The notes beneath the pieces were generated by a model that was not told the DNA's origin, did no database searches, and worked only from the letters and a program-made list of their open reading frames with translations. Below are positions 1 to 7,923 of a stretch of 64,000 nt of DNA, piece after piece. Location: contig NZ_VSST01000003.1 of the NCBI RefSeq assembly GCF_019402665.1, positions 40,259-104,258 on the forward strand, given 5' to 3'. A program made the position numbers and the translations under genes. Position 1 is the first letter of the stretch; every line of letters begins with the position of its first letter. The stretch is from Bradyrhizobium canariense. GTDB taxonomy: Bacteria; Pseudomonadota; Alphaproteobacteria; Rhizobiales; Xanthobacteraceae.

Positions 1-311
1 CAGAGATCAGAATGGCGGATCGCGGCGGTGGTCGCGGCGCTGAGGCCGGCGGCGGTATCGACGATCGCGAGCTGGAGGCCGCTGTCGGCCAGCATCTTCA
101 GGCGCGGCTCGATGTCGGCGGCGTGATAGATCGGCTCGACGACGAGATCGTCGGTGGTGCGGCGGCGCTGCCAGTTGGACAGTGTGCCCTGCGGGTCGGT
201 TTCGATGAGGCGAACGGTGAAGCCGGCCTGCTTGGCTGCCAGCGCGAGGCCGATGGCGAGCGTGCTCTTGCCGCTGCCGCCCTTTTGGGTGGCCAGTACG
301 ATCGTGTGCAT
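1..311 (-). CDS. ParA/MinD-family ATPase, N-terminal part (cut by window edge)
   Basis: The reading frame starts with ATG at 309-311 on the minus strand and runs off the left edge after 103 codons with no stop. The protein begins MHTIVLATQKGGSGKST, the deviant Walker A motif (KGGxGKS/T) of ParA/Soj/MinD ATPases at residues 10-17. It continues with an ETDPQGTLSNW segment (Walker A' Asp) and an IVDTAAG segment that fits Walker B. Such proteins dimerise on ATP and position DNA or protein cargo. The partner gene lies outside the window, so plasmid or chromosome partition, chemoreceptor positioning and other roles cannot be separated. An orphan ParA-like protein is likely. Confidence 0.85.
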   Translation of the reverse strand, partial: MHTIVLATQKGGSGKSTLAIGLALAAKQAGFTVRLIETDPQGTLSNWQRRRTTDDLVVEPIYHAADIEPRLKMLADSGLQLAIVDTAAGLSAATTAAIRHSDL

Positions 312-532
312 TGAAGATCCTTTGGAGTGCTCGGGTCAGGGAAGCGCCACGCGAACGTGCATCGATCTCGATGCTGAGCTCTTCTCGCTCAGGACGTGCC
401 GGCCCGATCCAAAGGGGATCGCGGAGGTCCGAATCAGCAGTCACGATGATGGCGGAATCGGGAATTCCAGCGAATCCGTACCATTACTGGACCCGTACTC
501 GTACGTGTGCTGTGTGCGCTGACGAGTTGATC

Positions 533-557
533 GCGTGCCCCGGACACAGCGCAGCGG
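533..557. repeat. Solo REP-like half element (family H)
   Basis: The stretch GCGTGCCCCGGACACAGC followed by GCAGC matches, with one difference, one end of the complete inverted-repeat element at 62400-62536. Only this half is present. The rest of the gap 312-591 shows no gene. Confidence 0.5.
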
Positions 558-591
558 CATCTCATGCCGCACCGCGCCCGTGACACGAGAG

Positions 592-1950
592 TTACTTGCG
601 CACGCAGATCACGCGCACAACGGCGGCTGTCGCATCTGTGGACGTGCCGTTCGCCGCGACACCATTCGCTTTCAGGAAATCACGCACCGTCTCCGCGGAG
701 ACCATCACCGCCTGCGACGCCGGCACCGCTGTCGCGGGTCCTGCGACCATCGCCGGCTTCAACAGCGCGATGCCGCCGAATTTGCCGTCGCCGTCGATGG
801 CGGGGCTGCCGGAGAAGCCGACAGCCGGCGGCGGTGAGAGCGGGGAATCGCCGCCACCGACAGATGCCAGCGCAGCCTTGAGGCTTGACACACCGGCGGC
901 TCCGCCCTGGCTCTGCGGATCAGCGATACCGATGACATCGATACTCGTCTTTGCCGCGCCGGCGGCGAGGCTGAAGGGCTTCAGGCCGCGGGCACCGTAG
1001 ATATGCAGCAGCGCGAGGTCGTGTTCCCGGTCCTCGGCGAGCCGGTCGGCGCTGCCATAGCCGGCGATCGTGATCGCGAGACAGGAATCGGTGACGAGGC
1101 GGTCGGTGACGATCGCGCCATCGTCGCTGACGACGAGACCGGTGCCATACTCGACGGTCTTGCGCGGCGGCGGCCCGGCTTGCGGCCCTGACGGAAACGC
1201 GTTGAACGCGCTCGACATCGCGATCACGACCGGCTCGACCGTGTTCTCGGTCGCCTGATCGTAGAGGATCGTCATGATGCGGACTTCATCACCCCGAGAA
1301 GTGCCGCGCATGTAAAATTTCTTCAGGCCCTGCAGACCCGACAGCACGAAGAAGTCGGGCTTGACCACGGTGTAGTCGACCTTGCGACCCGGCTCCTTCT
1401 TCTCCGCTTCGGCAAGCTTGGCTGTGGTCGGGCTCGCCTCCTTGCGGCGGCTGAGCAGCACCTGCACCGTGCCATTGGGCGAGGTCCATTTCGAGCCGTT
1501 GGCGTCGGTCGCCTGCTGCGGCACCAGCTTTGAGGGAATGCCAAGCCGCGCGCCGCTGGTCATTTCCGTAACGATCTTCCAGCCGACGCTGTCCTGCTTC
1601 CGCCGCGCCGTCTCGGCGAGCGCGGCGCGTTCCTGCGGATTGAGTACGCCGGTCGGCTTGCCGCCCTTGGCTTTCTGGTACTCCTTGATCGCCTCGACCA
1701 GGCGCGCGCTGACGTCACCGGTGATGGCGCCGTTGTACTGGCCAACCCAGGCAAGGTCGGACTGCAGCGACAGCCGCTCCGCCTGCGCCATGGCATCGGC
1801 CGTCGCAGCCGGCGTCTGCAATGCAGGAGGCCGGATCGGAACGGTCTGGACCGGCTTCGGCTTGGTGCCGGGCATCTGCGGTGTCGTCATCTGGGCGTTC
1901 GCGCCTGTCGCAGCCGCAAACATCAGTGTTGCCGCAAGCATCGATCTCAT
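592..1950 (-). CDS. Secreted peptidoglycan-binding / trypsin-like fold protein with degenerate catalytic triad
   Basis: The ATG at 1948-1950 gives a classical signal peptide (MRSMLAATLMFAAATGANA, then Q); an in-frame ATG at 2013 would add 21 residues without a better ribosome site. After a proline-rich linker comes a helix-rich module (about 60 residues) resembling a peptidoglycan-binding domain, then a central domain, then a C-terminal trypsin-like region with GTGLVVSDDGAIV, EDREHDLALLHI and GFSGSPAID. These match the His, Asp and Ser blocks of HtrA/trypsin-like proteases. The Asp and Ser blocks are recognisable, but the His block reads VTDRLVTDSC where active enzymes have TNxHVV, so the catalytic His is absent. 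The protein is therefore probably a periplasmic binding or scaffold protein and not a protease. Confidence 0.75.
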   Translation of the reverse strand: MRSMLAATLMFAAATGANAQMTTPQMPGTKPKPVQTVPIRPPALQTPAATADAMAQAERLSLQSDLAWVGQYNGAITGDVSARLVEAIKEYQKAKGGKPTGVLNPQERAALAETARRKQDSVGWKIVTEMTSGARLGIPSKLVPQQATDANGSKWTSPNGTVQVLLSRRKEASPTTAKLAEAEKKEPGRKVDYTVVKPDFFVLSGLQGLKKFYMRGTSRGDEVRIMTILYDQATENTVEPVVIAMSSAFNAFPSGPQAGPPPRKTVEYGTGLVVSDDGAIVTDRLVTDSCLAITIAGYGSADRLAEDREHDLALLHIYGARGLKPFSLAAGAAKTSIDVIGIADPQSQGGAAGVSSLKAALASVGGGDSPLSPPPAVGFSGSPAIDGDGKFGGIALLKPAMVAGPATAVPASQAVMVSAETVRDFLKANGVAANGTSTDATAAVVRVICVRK

Positions 1951-2057
1951 GACAAATCCAGCCAGCCCATTGAACGCAATGCCATTGAAGCACATCTCGT
2001 TGGTCGCGAACAATGTTGCGGTGGTTCAGGCCGGCGATAGAAGCCGTGGACTCAGGC

Positions 2058-2163
2058 CCTCATCCTGAGGAGCGGCCTCAAGGCCGCGTCTCGAAGGATC
2101 GCCCGCGGCGATAGCAGGGCCTGCATGGTTCGAGACGCGCGTTCCGCGCTCCTCACCATGAGG
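2058..2163. repeat. REPIN-like palindromic element, family A copy 1
   Basis: A 106-bp element with inverted ends CCTCATCCTGAGGAG and CTCCTCACCATGAGG, and inner inverted blocks TCTCGAAGGAT and ATGGTTCGAGA. The reverse complement of the element at 5051-5155 aligns along its full length, so the two are inverted copies. It lies between divergent genes, just upstream of moeB. Confidence 0.85.
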
Positions 2164-2200
2164 ATCGACAGCGAGAGCGTAGTAGGAGAGGCGTAGGACG

Positions 2201-3004
2201 ATGCTGAGCCCGGACGAACTCGAACGCTATGCCCGCCATATCGTGCTGCGCGATGTCGGTGGTCCCGGCCAGGCTGCGCTGAAGCGGGCCTCCGTGCTGG
2301 TGATCGGCGCCGGCGGGCTCGGTGCGCCCGCGTTGATGTATCTTGCGGCCGCCGGCATCGGTACGCTCGGCGTGGTCGATGACGATGTGGTGTCGCTGTC
2401 GAACCTCCAGCGCCAGGTCATTCACACCACGCCCGATATCGGCCGGCACAAGGTCGAGAGCGCGGCCGAACGGATCACGGCGCTCAATCCGCATGTCCGC
2501 TTCGTCGGCCACGCCACCTGGCTCAATGCCGACAATGCGCTGGCGCTGATCGGCGACTATGACCTCGTGCTTGACGGCTCCGACAATTTCTCGACCCGCT
2601 ATCTGGCCTCGGACGCCTGCTTCTTCGCCAAGAGGCCGCTGATCACGGCGGCGCTCGGCACCTTCGATGGCTCGCTGACCACCATCCGTGCGCATGAGAA
2701 GAACGAGCAGGGCGAATTCAATCCGACCTATCGCTGCCTGTTCCCGGAGGCGCCGCCGCCCGGGACCGTGCCGGCCTGCGCCGAAGCCGGCGTCATGGGC
2801 GCGCTCGCGGGCGTGATGGGCTCGATGATGGCGCTGGAGGCGATCCGCGAGATCGTCGGCTTTGGCGACGGCCTGGTTGGCCGTCTCCTCATGATCGATG
2901 CGCGCGCGATGCGCTTCGAGACGCTGCGTTACGCGCGCGATCCGGCCAATCCGCTCAATGGCGATGGGCCTGTGATCACCGATCTCAGCGCCCATCGCAC
3001 CTGA
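2201..3004 (+). CDS. moeB: Molybdopterin-synthase adenylyltransferase (MoeB/ThiF family)
   Basis: A 267-residue E1-like protein that would adenylate the C-terminal glycine of a ubiquitin-like sulfur carrier (MoaD or ThiS) in molybdenum cofactor or thiamine synthesis in the cytoplasm. The ATP-binding loop GAGGLG is at 36-41, followed by VVDDDVVSLSNLQRQ and DGSDNFSTRY, all hallmarks of the family. The start ATG follows a GGAGAGG purine run. The tetra-cysteine zinc site of E. coli MoeB is not preserved: only C179 of the usual CxxC is present (PTYRC) and the C-terminal CxxC is missing. The gene stands alone; it converges with the aldo/keto reductase 9 bp downstream. MoeB is the best call, but a ThiF or HesA role is possible. 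Confidence 0.85.
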   Translation: MLSPDELERYARHIVLRDVGGPGQAALKRASVLVIGAGGLGAPALMYLAAAGIGTLGVVDDDVVSLSNLQRQVIHTTPDIGRHKVESAAERITALNPHVRFVGHATWLNADNALALIGDYDLVLDGSDNFSTRYLASDACFFAKRPLITAALGTFDGSLTTIRAHEKNEQGEFNPTYRCLFPEAPPPGTVPACAEAGVMGALAGVMGSMMALEAIREIVGFGDGLVGRLLMIDARAMRFETLRYARDPANPLNGDGPVITDLSAHRT

Positions 3005-3013
3005 TCGCAGCCG

Positions 3014-4021
3014 CTACGCCGTGGCCGGCTTCTCGCTGTCGAGATGCGCCATCTGCTCGGCCGCGTAACGCGTACCGGCGGCGACATCGGGCGGGAAGGC
3101 CTTTGCCAGCACCGCGAGATGAGCCGGCGTCAGCGTGACCTCGGCCGCACCAAGTGCCTCGCTGAGGCGGTTACGGGTGCGGGCGCCGACCAGCGGCACG
3201 ATCTCCTTCCCTTGCGCCGCCACCCAGGCGATCGCGACCTGTGCCGGCGTCGCGCCAATCTCGGCGGCGATGGTGCGCAGCTGCTCCACCAGAGCCAGAT
3301 TGACCTCGAGATTCGATCCCTGGAAGCGCGGCGTCATCAGCCGGTAATCCTTGCCTGCCTTGCCGGAGTCCTTCGACCAATGACCGCTGATGAGGCCGCG
3401 CGCCAACACGCCGTAAGCCGTGATGCCGATGCCGAGCTCGCGGCAGGTCGTCAGGATGTCGCGTTCGATGCCACGCTCGATCAGGGAATATTCGATCTGG
3501 AGATCGGCGATCGGGTGCACGGCATGCGCGCGGCGGATGGTGTCGGAGCCGACCTCGGACAGGCCGATATGTTTGATGTAGCCGGCCTTCACGAGATCGG
3601 CGATGCCGCCGATGGTTTCCTCGATCGGAATGTTGGGATCGAGCCGCGCCGGACGGTAGATGTCGATGTAGTCGGTGCCGAGCCGCTGCAGTGAATAGGC
3701 CAGGAAGTTCCTCGTTGCGGCCGGCCTCGTGTCCATGCCGGTGAATTCGCCGGCAGGACCGCGCAGCGCACCGAACTTGACGCTGATCTGCACCCTGTCG
3801 CGCGGCACGTCCTTGAGCGCTTCGCGCACCAGCATTTCATTGTGGCCCATGGCGTAGAAATCGCCGGTGTCGACCAGGGTGATGCCGGCATCCAGCGCCG
3901 CGTGGATCGTGGCGATGCTCTCGCCGCGATCGGCGGGGCCGTAGACCTCGGACATGCCCATGCAGCCGAGGCCGAGGCTTGAGACGGTGGGGCCGGTTGA
4001 ACCGAGTTTGCGCTGTTCCAT
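3014..4021 (-). CDS. Aldo/keto reductase with atypical tetrad
   Basis: A 335-residue (beta/alpha)8 NADPH-dependent oxidoreductase, chosen start MEQRKLGSTG behind the ribosome site GAGGAGAG. The N-terminal hairpin GLGCMGMS and DTGDFYAMGHNE place the catalytic Asp51 and Tyr56, and Lys82 lies in SVKFGAL. The fourth tetrad position, normally His in a DLYYxHRxDP motif, reads DIYRPARLDP, with Ala125 at the His position. The C-terminal region GARTRNRLSEALGA binds the NADPH phosphate in related enzymes. The gene is divergent from a LysR regulator 115 bp away, which is probably its regulator. The substrate is unknown. Confidence 0.88.
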   Translation of the reverse strand: MEQRKLGSTGPTVSSLGLGCMGMSEVYGPADRGESIATIHAALDAGITLVDTGDFYAMGHNEMLVREALKDVPRDRVQISVKFGALRGPAGEFTGMDTRPAATRNFLAYSLQRLGTDYIDIYRPARLDPNIPIEETIGGIADLVKAGYIKHIGLSEVGSDTIRRAHAVHPIADLQIEYSLIERGIERDILTTCRELGIGITAYGVLARGLISGHWSKDSGKAGKDYRLMTPRFQGSNLEVNLALVEQLRTIAAEIGATPAQVAIAWVAAQGKEIVPLVGARTRNRLSEALGAAEVTLTPAHLAVLAKAFPPDVAAGTRYAAEQMAHLDSEKPATA

Positions 4022-4081
4022 GATGGCTCTCCTCGAAAAGGCGGTGACTGCGCCGCGTGACGAGGCCAGATATGCGCCTGA

Positions 4082-4110
4082 TCGATTACGCCGATAAGCT
4101 GGACAATCGA
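4082..4110. promoter_or_regulatory. Inverted repeat in the AKR-lysR divergent gap
   Basis: TCGATT (4082-4087) and AATCGA (4105-4110) form perfect 6-bp arms separated by 17 bp, midway between the two divergent start codons. This is where a LysR-type regulator would bind to control itself and its neighbour. The assignment rests on position and symmetry only. Confidence 0.35.
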
Positions 4111-4136
4111 GAATGGCTTGTTCACAGTGGCGAACA

Positions 4137-5045
4137 ATGCGCGAGCCCGACCTGCGTGATCTCGACGTCTTCGTGGCGGTCGCCCGCACCCGCAATTTCC
4201 GGCGTGCGGCGATCGATATTCGCGTGTCGGTGTCGAGCCTTAGCCAGCGATTGCGGGACCTGGAGGAGCGCCTCGGCGTCCGCCTGATGAACCGCACGAC
4301 CCGTAGCGTCGCCCTGACCGAGGCGGGTGAGTTGCTGCTGTCGCGCGTGGCGCCGGCGCTGCGCGATGTCGGCGACGCCCTGGATCAGGTCCGGGGCCTG
4401 CGCGAGGTGGCCTCGGGCCGGCTGCGCATCAACGCGCCGCCGCCTGCGGTCGATCTCGTGCTGGCGCCGATGGTCGGGCCGTTCCTCAAGGCCTATCCGC
4501 AGGTCGACCTCGACATCGTCTCCGAGAGCGGGTTCGTCGATATCGTCAGCGCGGGCTTCGATGCCGGCGTGCGTTATGGCGAGCATCTCGCGCAGGACAT
4601 GGTGGCGATCCCGCTGAGCGGCCCGCAGAGCTATGTCGTGGTCGCTTCGCCCGATTACCTCGCACGCCGCGGCAAGCCTGAGCATCCGAAGGATCTACTC
4701 GACCACGATTGCATCCGCGCCCGCTACTCCAGCGGTGTCATGCATGATCTGGAGTTCGAGAAGGCCGGTCAGCTGGTGAAAGTCGACCCGCCGGCAAAGC
4801 TGATCTCGACCAACATGGGCCTCTCCATGCGCGCGGCGCTCGACGGAGCCGGCATCTGGGCGACGCTTGATGGTTACGTCGGCGAAGCCCTGAAGTCGGG
4901 CGCGCTGGTCAGACTGCTTGAAGACTGGTGCGAGCCGTTTTCCGGACCGTTCCTGTACTATCCAAGCCGGCGCCAGACGCCGCCGGCGCTGCGGGCCTTC
5001 ATCGATTTCGTCGCCGACGGGCGCAAGCGAAACGCCCGAGGATAG
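4137..5045 (+). CDS. LysR-family transcriptional regulator
   Basis: A 302-residue regulator from ATG 4137 (MREPDLRDLDVFVAV); an ATG 24 bp upstream would add eight residues. The winged helix-turn-helix occupies residues 1-60, with RNFRRAAIDIRVSVSSLSQRLRDLEERLGVRLMNRTTRSVALTEAG as the diagnostic block. The remainder is a periplasmic-binding-protein-like effector domain. It is divergent from the aldo/keto reductase and most likely controls that gene in response to a small molecule. The subfamily resembles regulators paired with oxidoreductases; the effector is not predictable. It converges with the 2-hydroxyacid dehydrogenase, and repeat family A lies between them. Confidence 0.9.
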   Translation: MREPDLRDLDVFVAVARTRNFRRAAIDIRVSVSSLSQRLRDLEERLGVRLMNRTTRSVALTEAGELLLSRVAPALRDVGDALDQVRGLREVASGRLRINAPPPAVDLVLAPMVGPFLKAYPQVDLDIVSESGFVDIVSAGFDAGVRYGEHLAQDMVAIPLSGPQSYVVVASPDYLARRGKPEHPKDLLDHDCIRARYSSGVMHDLEFEKAGQLVKVDPPAKLISTNMGLSMRAALDGAGIWATLDGYVGEALKSGALVRLLEDWCEPFSGPFLYYPSRRQTPPALRAFIDFVADGRKRNARG

Positions 5046-5050
5046 CAGAC

Positions 5051-5155
5051 CCTCATGGTGAGGAGCGCGGAACGCGCGTCTCGAACCATGAAGGCCTGGA
5101 TCTCGCCTGCGGCAATCCTTCGAGACGACCGCTACGCGGTCTCCTCAGGATGAGG
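5051..5155. repeat. REPIN-like palindromic element, family A copy 2
   Basis: A 105-bp element beginning CCTCATGGTGAGGAGCGC and ending CTCCTCAGGATGAGG. It is the inverted counterpart of 2058-2163 and lies between two convergent genes. The ends can pair with each other and each end also contains short self-complementary parts. Confidence 0.85.
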
Positions 5156-5185
5156 CAGGAGAGCTTATCGCGCAGAAAGTTGAAC

Positions 5186-6187
5186 TCAGAGCATGCTCGG
5201 CAGCACGCGATCCGGCGGCTTGTGCGCGTCGAGGAAGGTGCGGATGTTGATGATCACCTTCTCGCCCATCTCGACGCGGCCCTCGATCGTGGCCGAGCCC
5301 ATATGCGGCAGCAGCGTCACCTTGCCGGCCTTGGCGAGCCGCACCAGCTTCGGGTTCACCGCGGGCTCGTGCTCGTAGACGTCGAGGCCGGCGCCGCCGA
5401 TCTCGCCGCCTTCGATCAGCTTGATCAGCGTGTCCTCGTCAGTGACCCCGCCGCGCGCGGTGTTGACGATGTAGGCGTCCTTGCGGATCAGCTTCAGCCG
5501 GCGCGCCGACAGCAGATGGTAGGTCGCCGGCGTGTGCGGACAGTTCACCGAGATGATGTCCATTCGAGCCAGCATCTGGTCGAGGCTTTCCCAATAGGTC
5601 GCGCCCAGCTCTTCGGCGATCTTCGGCGCCACCGGCCGGCGGTTGTGATAGTGGATCTGCAAGCCGAAGGCGCGGGCGCGGCGTGCGACCGCCTGGCCGA
5701 TGCGGCCCATGCCGATGATGCCGAGGCGCTTTCCGCCGATGCGATGGCCGAGCATCCAGGTCGGCGACCAGCCCGGCCAGGGTTTTCCTTCCGTCAGGAT
5801 CGAGGCGCCTTCGATCATCCGCCTAGGCACGGCGAGGATCAGTGCCATGGTCATGTCGGCGGTGTCTTCGGTCAGAACCTTCGGTGTGTTGGTGACGGTG
5901 ATGCCGCGGGCATGCGCGGCCTCGACATCGATGTTGTCGACGCCGTTGCCGAAATTCGCGATCAGTTTCAGCCTGCAGTCGGGCTGGTTGACGATGTCGG
6001 CGGAGATGTGATCGGTCACGGTCGGAACCAGCACATCGGCCGTGCGGGCGGCTTCCGCGATCTGCTCGGGCGACATCGGCGCGTCGTCGAGATTGATCCG
6101 CGCGTCGAATAGCTCGCGCATCCGGGTCTCGATCGAGTCCGGAAGCTTGCGCGTCACCACGACGAGGGGCTTTTTCTTCACCGACAT
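5186..6187 (-). CDS. D-isomer-specific 2-hydroxyacid dehydrogenase (glyoxylate/hydroxypyruvate reductase type)
   Basis: A 333-residue NAD(P)-dependent dehydrogenase that reduces a 2-keto acid, most plausibly glyoxylate or hydroxypyruvate. The Rossmann loop GMGRIG is at 159-164. The catalytic Arg245 lies in VNTARGG, the Glu in GLDVYEHEP, and His295 in LLPHMGSA. The substrate-binding loop reads ANFGNGVDNID. Length and motifs fit the GyaR/GhrB group. The start MSVKKKP is preceded by GGGCAGGAC. The gene is monocistronic and divergent from the SH3 protein gene. Confidence 0.9.
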   Translation of the reverse strand: MSVKKKPLVVVTRKLPDSIETRMRELFDARINLDDAPMSPEQIAEAARTADVLVPTVTDHISADIVNQPDCRLKLIANFGNGVDNIDVEAAHARGITVTNTPKVLTEDTADMTMALILAVPRRMIEGASILTEGKPWPGWSPTWMLGHRIGGKRLGIIGMGRIGQAVARRARAFGLQIHYHNRRPVAPKIAEELGATYWESLDQMLARMDIISVNCPHTPATYHLLSARRLKLIRKDAYIVNTARGGVTDEDTLIKLIEGGEIGGAGLDVYEHEPAVNPKLVRLAKAGKVTLLPHMGSATIEGRVEMGEKVIINIRTFLDAHKPPDRVLPSML

Positions 6188-6515
6188 GTCCTGCCCTCAT
6201 GAGGCGTTGCGAGCCGCCTCTGTCGCCAAAGGCCGGCCGTTGAGGCCTCATTAACCCGGTTGTTCGACACTGCAACTGCCGTGTCGTCCCCGGCGTTTCC
6301 TTCAAGCTCTCCCGACATTTCCGGCCGGAAGATCGGGACAAACCGGTTGTTCAGATGTCCGTCCTCTCTAGCAGAAGGCCGGGCCAAGACAAGAACCACC
6401 GGGTAAAGGGCTCGGGAACACCCGCATGGGCGGGTTACAGGGGCGGCAGCGGCCTGGTTTTGGAATTTTGGGGCGAGGGCCCGGCTCGGCCGGACCTTCG
6501 ACAGGAGACGGGTTG
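6188..6515. other. Divergent intergenic region with a 10-bp direct repeat
   Basis: This gap of 328 bp separates the divergent dehydrogenase and SH3 genes and holds no convincing gene. CCGGTTGTTC occurs twice in the same orientation, at 6256-6265 and 6343-6352. A GC-rich block follows near 6465-6500. Promoters for both genes must lie here, but I could not pick convincing -35/-10 pairs. Confidence 0.4.
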
Positions 6516-7046
6516 ATGGCGTTGGGGCGTTTTTGTTCGGTGATGGCGCTCGTTTGCACCTGGTTGAGCGCTTCGGTCAGCCCGGGGCATTCGGCAAAGG
6601 ACAGCATACCCCAGACTGCCTCGGGCCTCCCGGTGCCGCGCTACGTCAGCCTGAAATCGGATCACGTCAACGTCCGCGCCGGCCCGACCAAGGACAACGA
6701 CGTCGCCTGGGTCTACACCCGCTCCGGCCTGCCGGTCGAAATCACCGCCGAGTTCGAGAACTGGCGCCGGGTCCGCGATTCCGAGGGCGCCGAGGGCTGG
6801 GTCTATCACTCGCTGCTGTCGGGCCGCCGTACCGCCGTCGTCACGATGAAGCACAAGGACGAGCTTGCGCCGATCTATGACCGCGCCGATCCCGACAGCG
6901 CGGTGGCCGCAAAGCTCCAGGCCGGCGTCGTCACGCAGGTGAAAAAGTGCACCACAAACTGGTGCCACGTCACCGGCAACGGCTTTGACGGCTGGATTCA
7001 GCAGGAGCGCCTCTGGGGCGTCTACTCGGACGAGCAGGTGAACTGA
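6516..7046 (+). CDS. Exported SH3-domain protein
   Basis: A 176-residue protein starting at ATG 6516 after the ribosome site AGGAGA. The N-terminus (MALGRFCSVMALVCTWLSASVS) is a signal peptide. Two bacterial SH3 modules follow: residues about 40-105 (KSDHVNVRAGPTKDNDVAWVY to GWVYHSLLSG) and 110-170 (ELAPIYDRADPDSAVAAKL to GFDGWIQQERLWGVY). Two cysteines near residue 150 (KKCTTNWCHV) may form a disulfide in the periplasm. Such domains usually bind peptidoglycan peptides. The same layout is common in rhizobial conserved hypothetical proteins; a specific role is unknown. Confidence 0.85.
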   Translation: MALGRFCSVMALVCTWLSASVSPGHSAKDSIPQTASGLPVPRYVSLKSDHVNVRAGPTKDNDVAWVYTRSGLPVEITAEFENWRRVRDSEGAEGWVYHSLLSGRRTAVVTMKHKDELAPIYDRADPDSAVAAKLQAGVVTQVKKCTTNWCHVTGNGFDGWIQQERLWGVYSDEQVN

Positions 7047-7077
7047 CCTGGTTGTCGTCCCGGCGAAGGATTAAAGC

Positions 7078-7569
7078 TCAGCGCTTCTTGCGCAGCCGTA
7101 CGACCATGTCGATGCGGGCGATCTCGTAACCCGCGGGCACCTCCGGCATCTTGGACAGCGCCAGATGCGGATCCTCGATGTCGACCAGCTCGTGGCTGTT
7201 CTCGAGATAATAGTGATGGTGGGTCGTTACGTTGGTGTCGAAATAGGTCTTGGTGCCGTCGACGCTGACCTGACGCAGCAGACCGGCGTCGGTGAGCTGG
7301 TTCAGCGTGTTGTAGACGGTCGCCAGTGAGACCGGCACCTTGGCCAGCGTCGCTTCCTCGTAAAGCATTTCAGCCGTGAGGTGACGTGCACCCTTGCCGA
7401 ACAGGAGCCAGCCGAGCGCCATGCGCTGGCGCGTCGGGCGAAGCCCTGCGGACTGGAGCATTTCGTTGACGTCGTGCCACGGGCAACCGGTCAAAGCCGG
7501 CTGGCGGCCGGACATAAGAGCCGCCGCATGGGCCTCTTCGTCGCGATGGGGCGCGTTATTTTCGTTCAT
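7078..7569 (-). CDS. irr: Iron response regulator Irr (Fur superfamily)
   Basis: A 163-residue global iron regulator that represses or activates iron and haem genes under iron limitation and is degraded when haem binds. The start is MNENNAPHRDEE. The haem regulatory motif GCPWHD lies at residues 28-33 with Cys29, and the second haem site is the His117-His118-His119 run. Both match the Bradyrhizobium japonicum protein in position. The DNA-binding winged helix covers GLRPTRQRMALGWLL to SLATVYNTLNQL. The C-terminus (IDMVVRLRKKR) is basic. The gene is divergent from fabA, with a promoter and Fur-type site just upstream. The identification is firm. Confidence 0.97.
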   Translation of the reverse strand: MNENNAPHRDEEAHAAALMSGRQPALTGCPWHDVNEMLQSAGLRPTRQRMALGWLLFGKGARHLTAEMLYEEATLAKVPVSLATVYNTLNQLTDAGLLRQVSVDGTKTYFDTNVTTHHHYYLENSHELVDIEDPHLALSKMPEVPAGYEIARIDMVVRLRKKR

Positions 7570-7607
7570 TTCCAGCTTCGGGCACGCGTGAACACTGTGA
7601 TCTCCAA

Positions 7608-7636
7608 CATATATGGAGAGATAGATGCAGATGCAA
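7608..7636 (-). promoter_or_regulatory. irr promoter overlapping a direct-repeat Fur-type site
   Basis: On the minus strand TTGCAT (7636-7631) and TATATG (7613-7608) are separated by exactly 17 bp, a good housekeeping -35/-10 pair, about 40 bp upstream of the irr start. The -35 hexamer and spacer contain the tandem hexamer TGCATCTGCATC (7635-7624). From memory of published B. japonicum work, Fur recognises direct-repeat hexamers in the irr promoter; this arrangement agrees with that. Confidence 0.65.
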
Positions 7637-7647
7637 GTTTCTCGCAA

Positions 7648-7662
7648 CTAGAGTGGTTCTAA
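7648..7662. promoter_or_regulatory. Imperfect palindrome resembling an iron control element
   Basis: The minus-strand sequence TTAGAACCACTCTAG is an imperfect dyad (TTAGA/TCTAG) just upstream of the irr -35 element. It resembles the TTAGAA half-sites of Irr targets, so autoregulation or control of fabA is possible. The match is weak. Confidence 0.3.
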
Positions 7663-7923
7663 TTAGCGCGGGAACCGGCCCGGCGGCCCGTCATTTTACC
7701 TTCATGAGAGCGCTTTGCTACCCGAAATGGCCTGTGTTAGAGAGCCCGCGGTTCCGCTTAACCGATTTTGGCGCGACCCGGCATTGAAGGCCGTTCGCTA
7801 TCCATCCGGGGTCCTTCGTTATTCTCGTGTGACAATGGCAACAGCTGTTGCTTTTCGAACAGGATGGGGCCCATTTTCGCCGGAAACGCCGCTCAGTCGG
7901 GGTTAGAACACAAAGGCTTCCGC
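7663..7923. other. fabA upstream region
   Basis: Part of the 354-bp divergent irr-fabA gap. No gene is seen. A further TTAGAACAC half-site occurs at about 7903-7911, shortly before the fabA start. No -35/-10 pair stands out. Confidence 0.3.
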
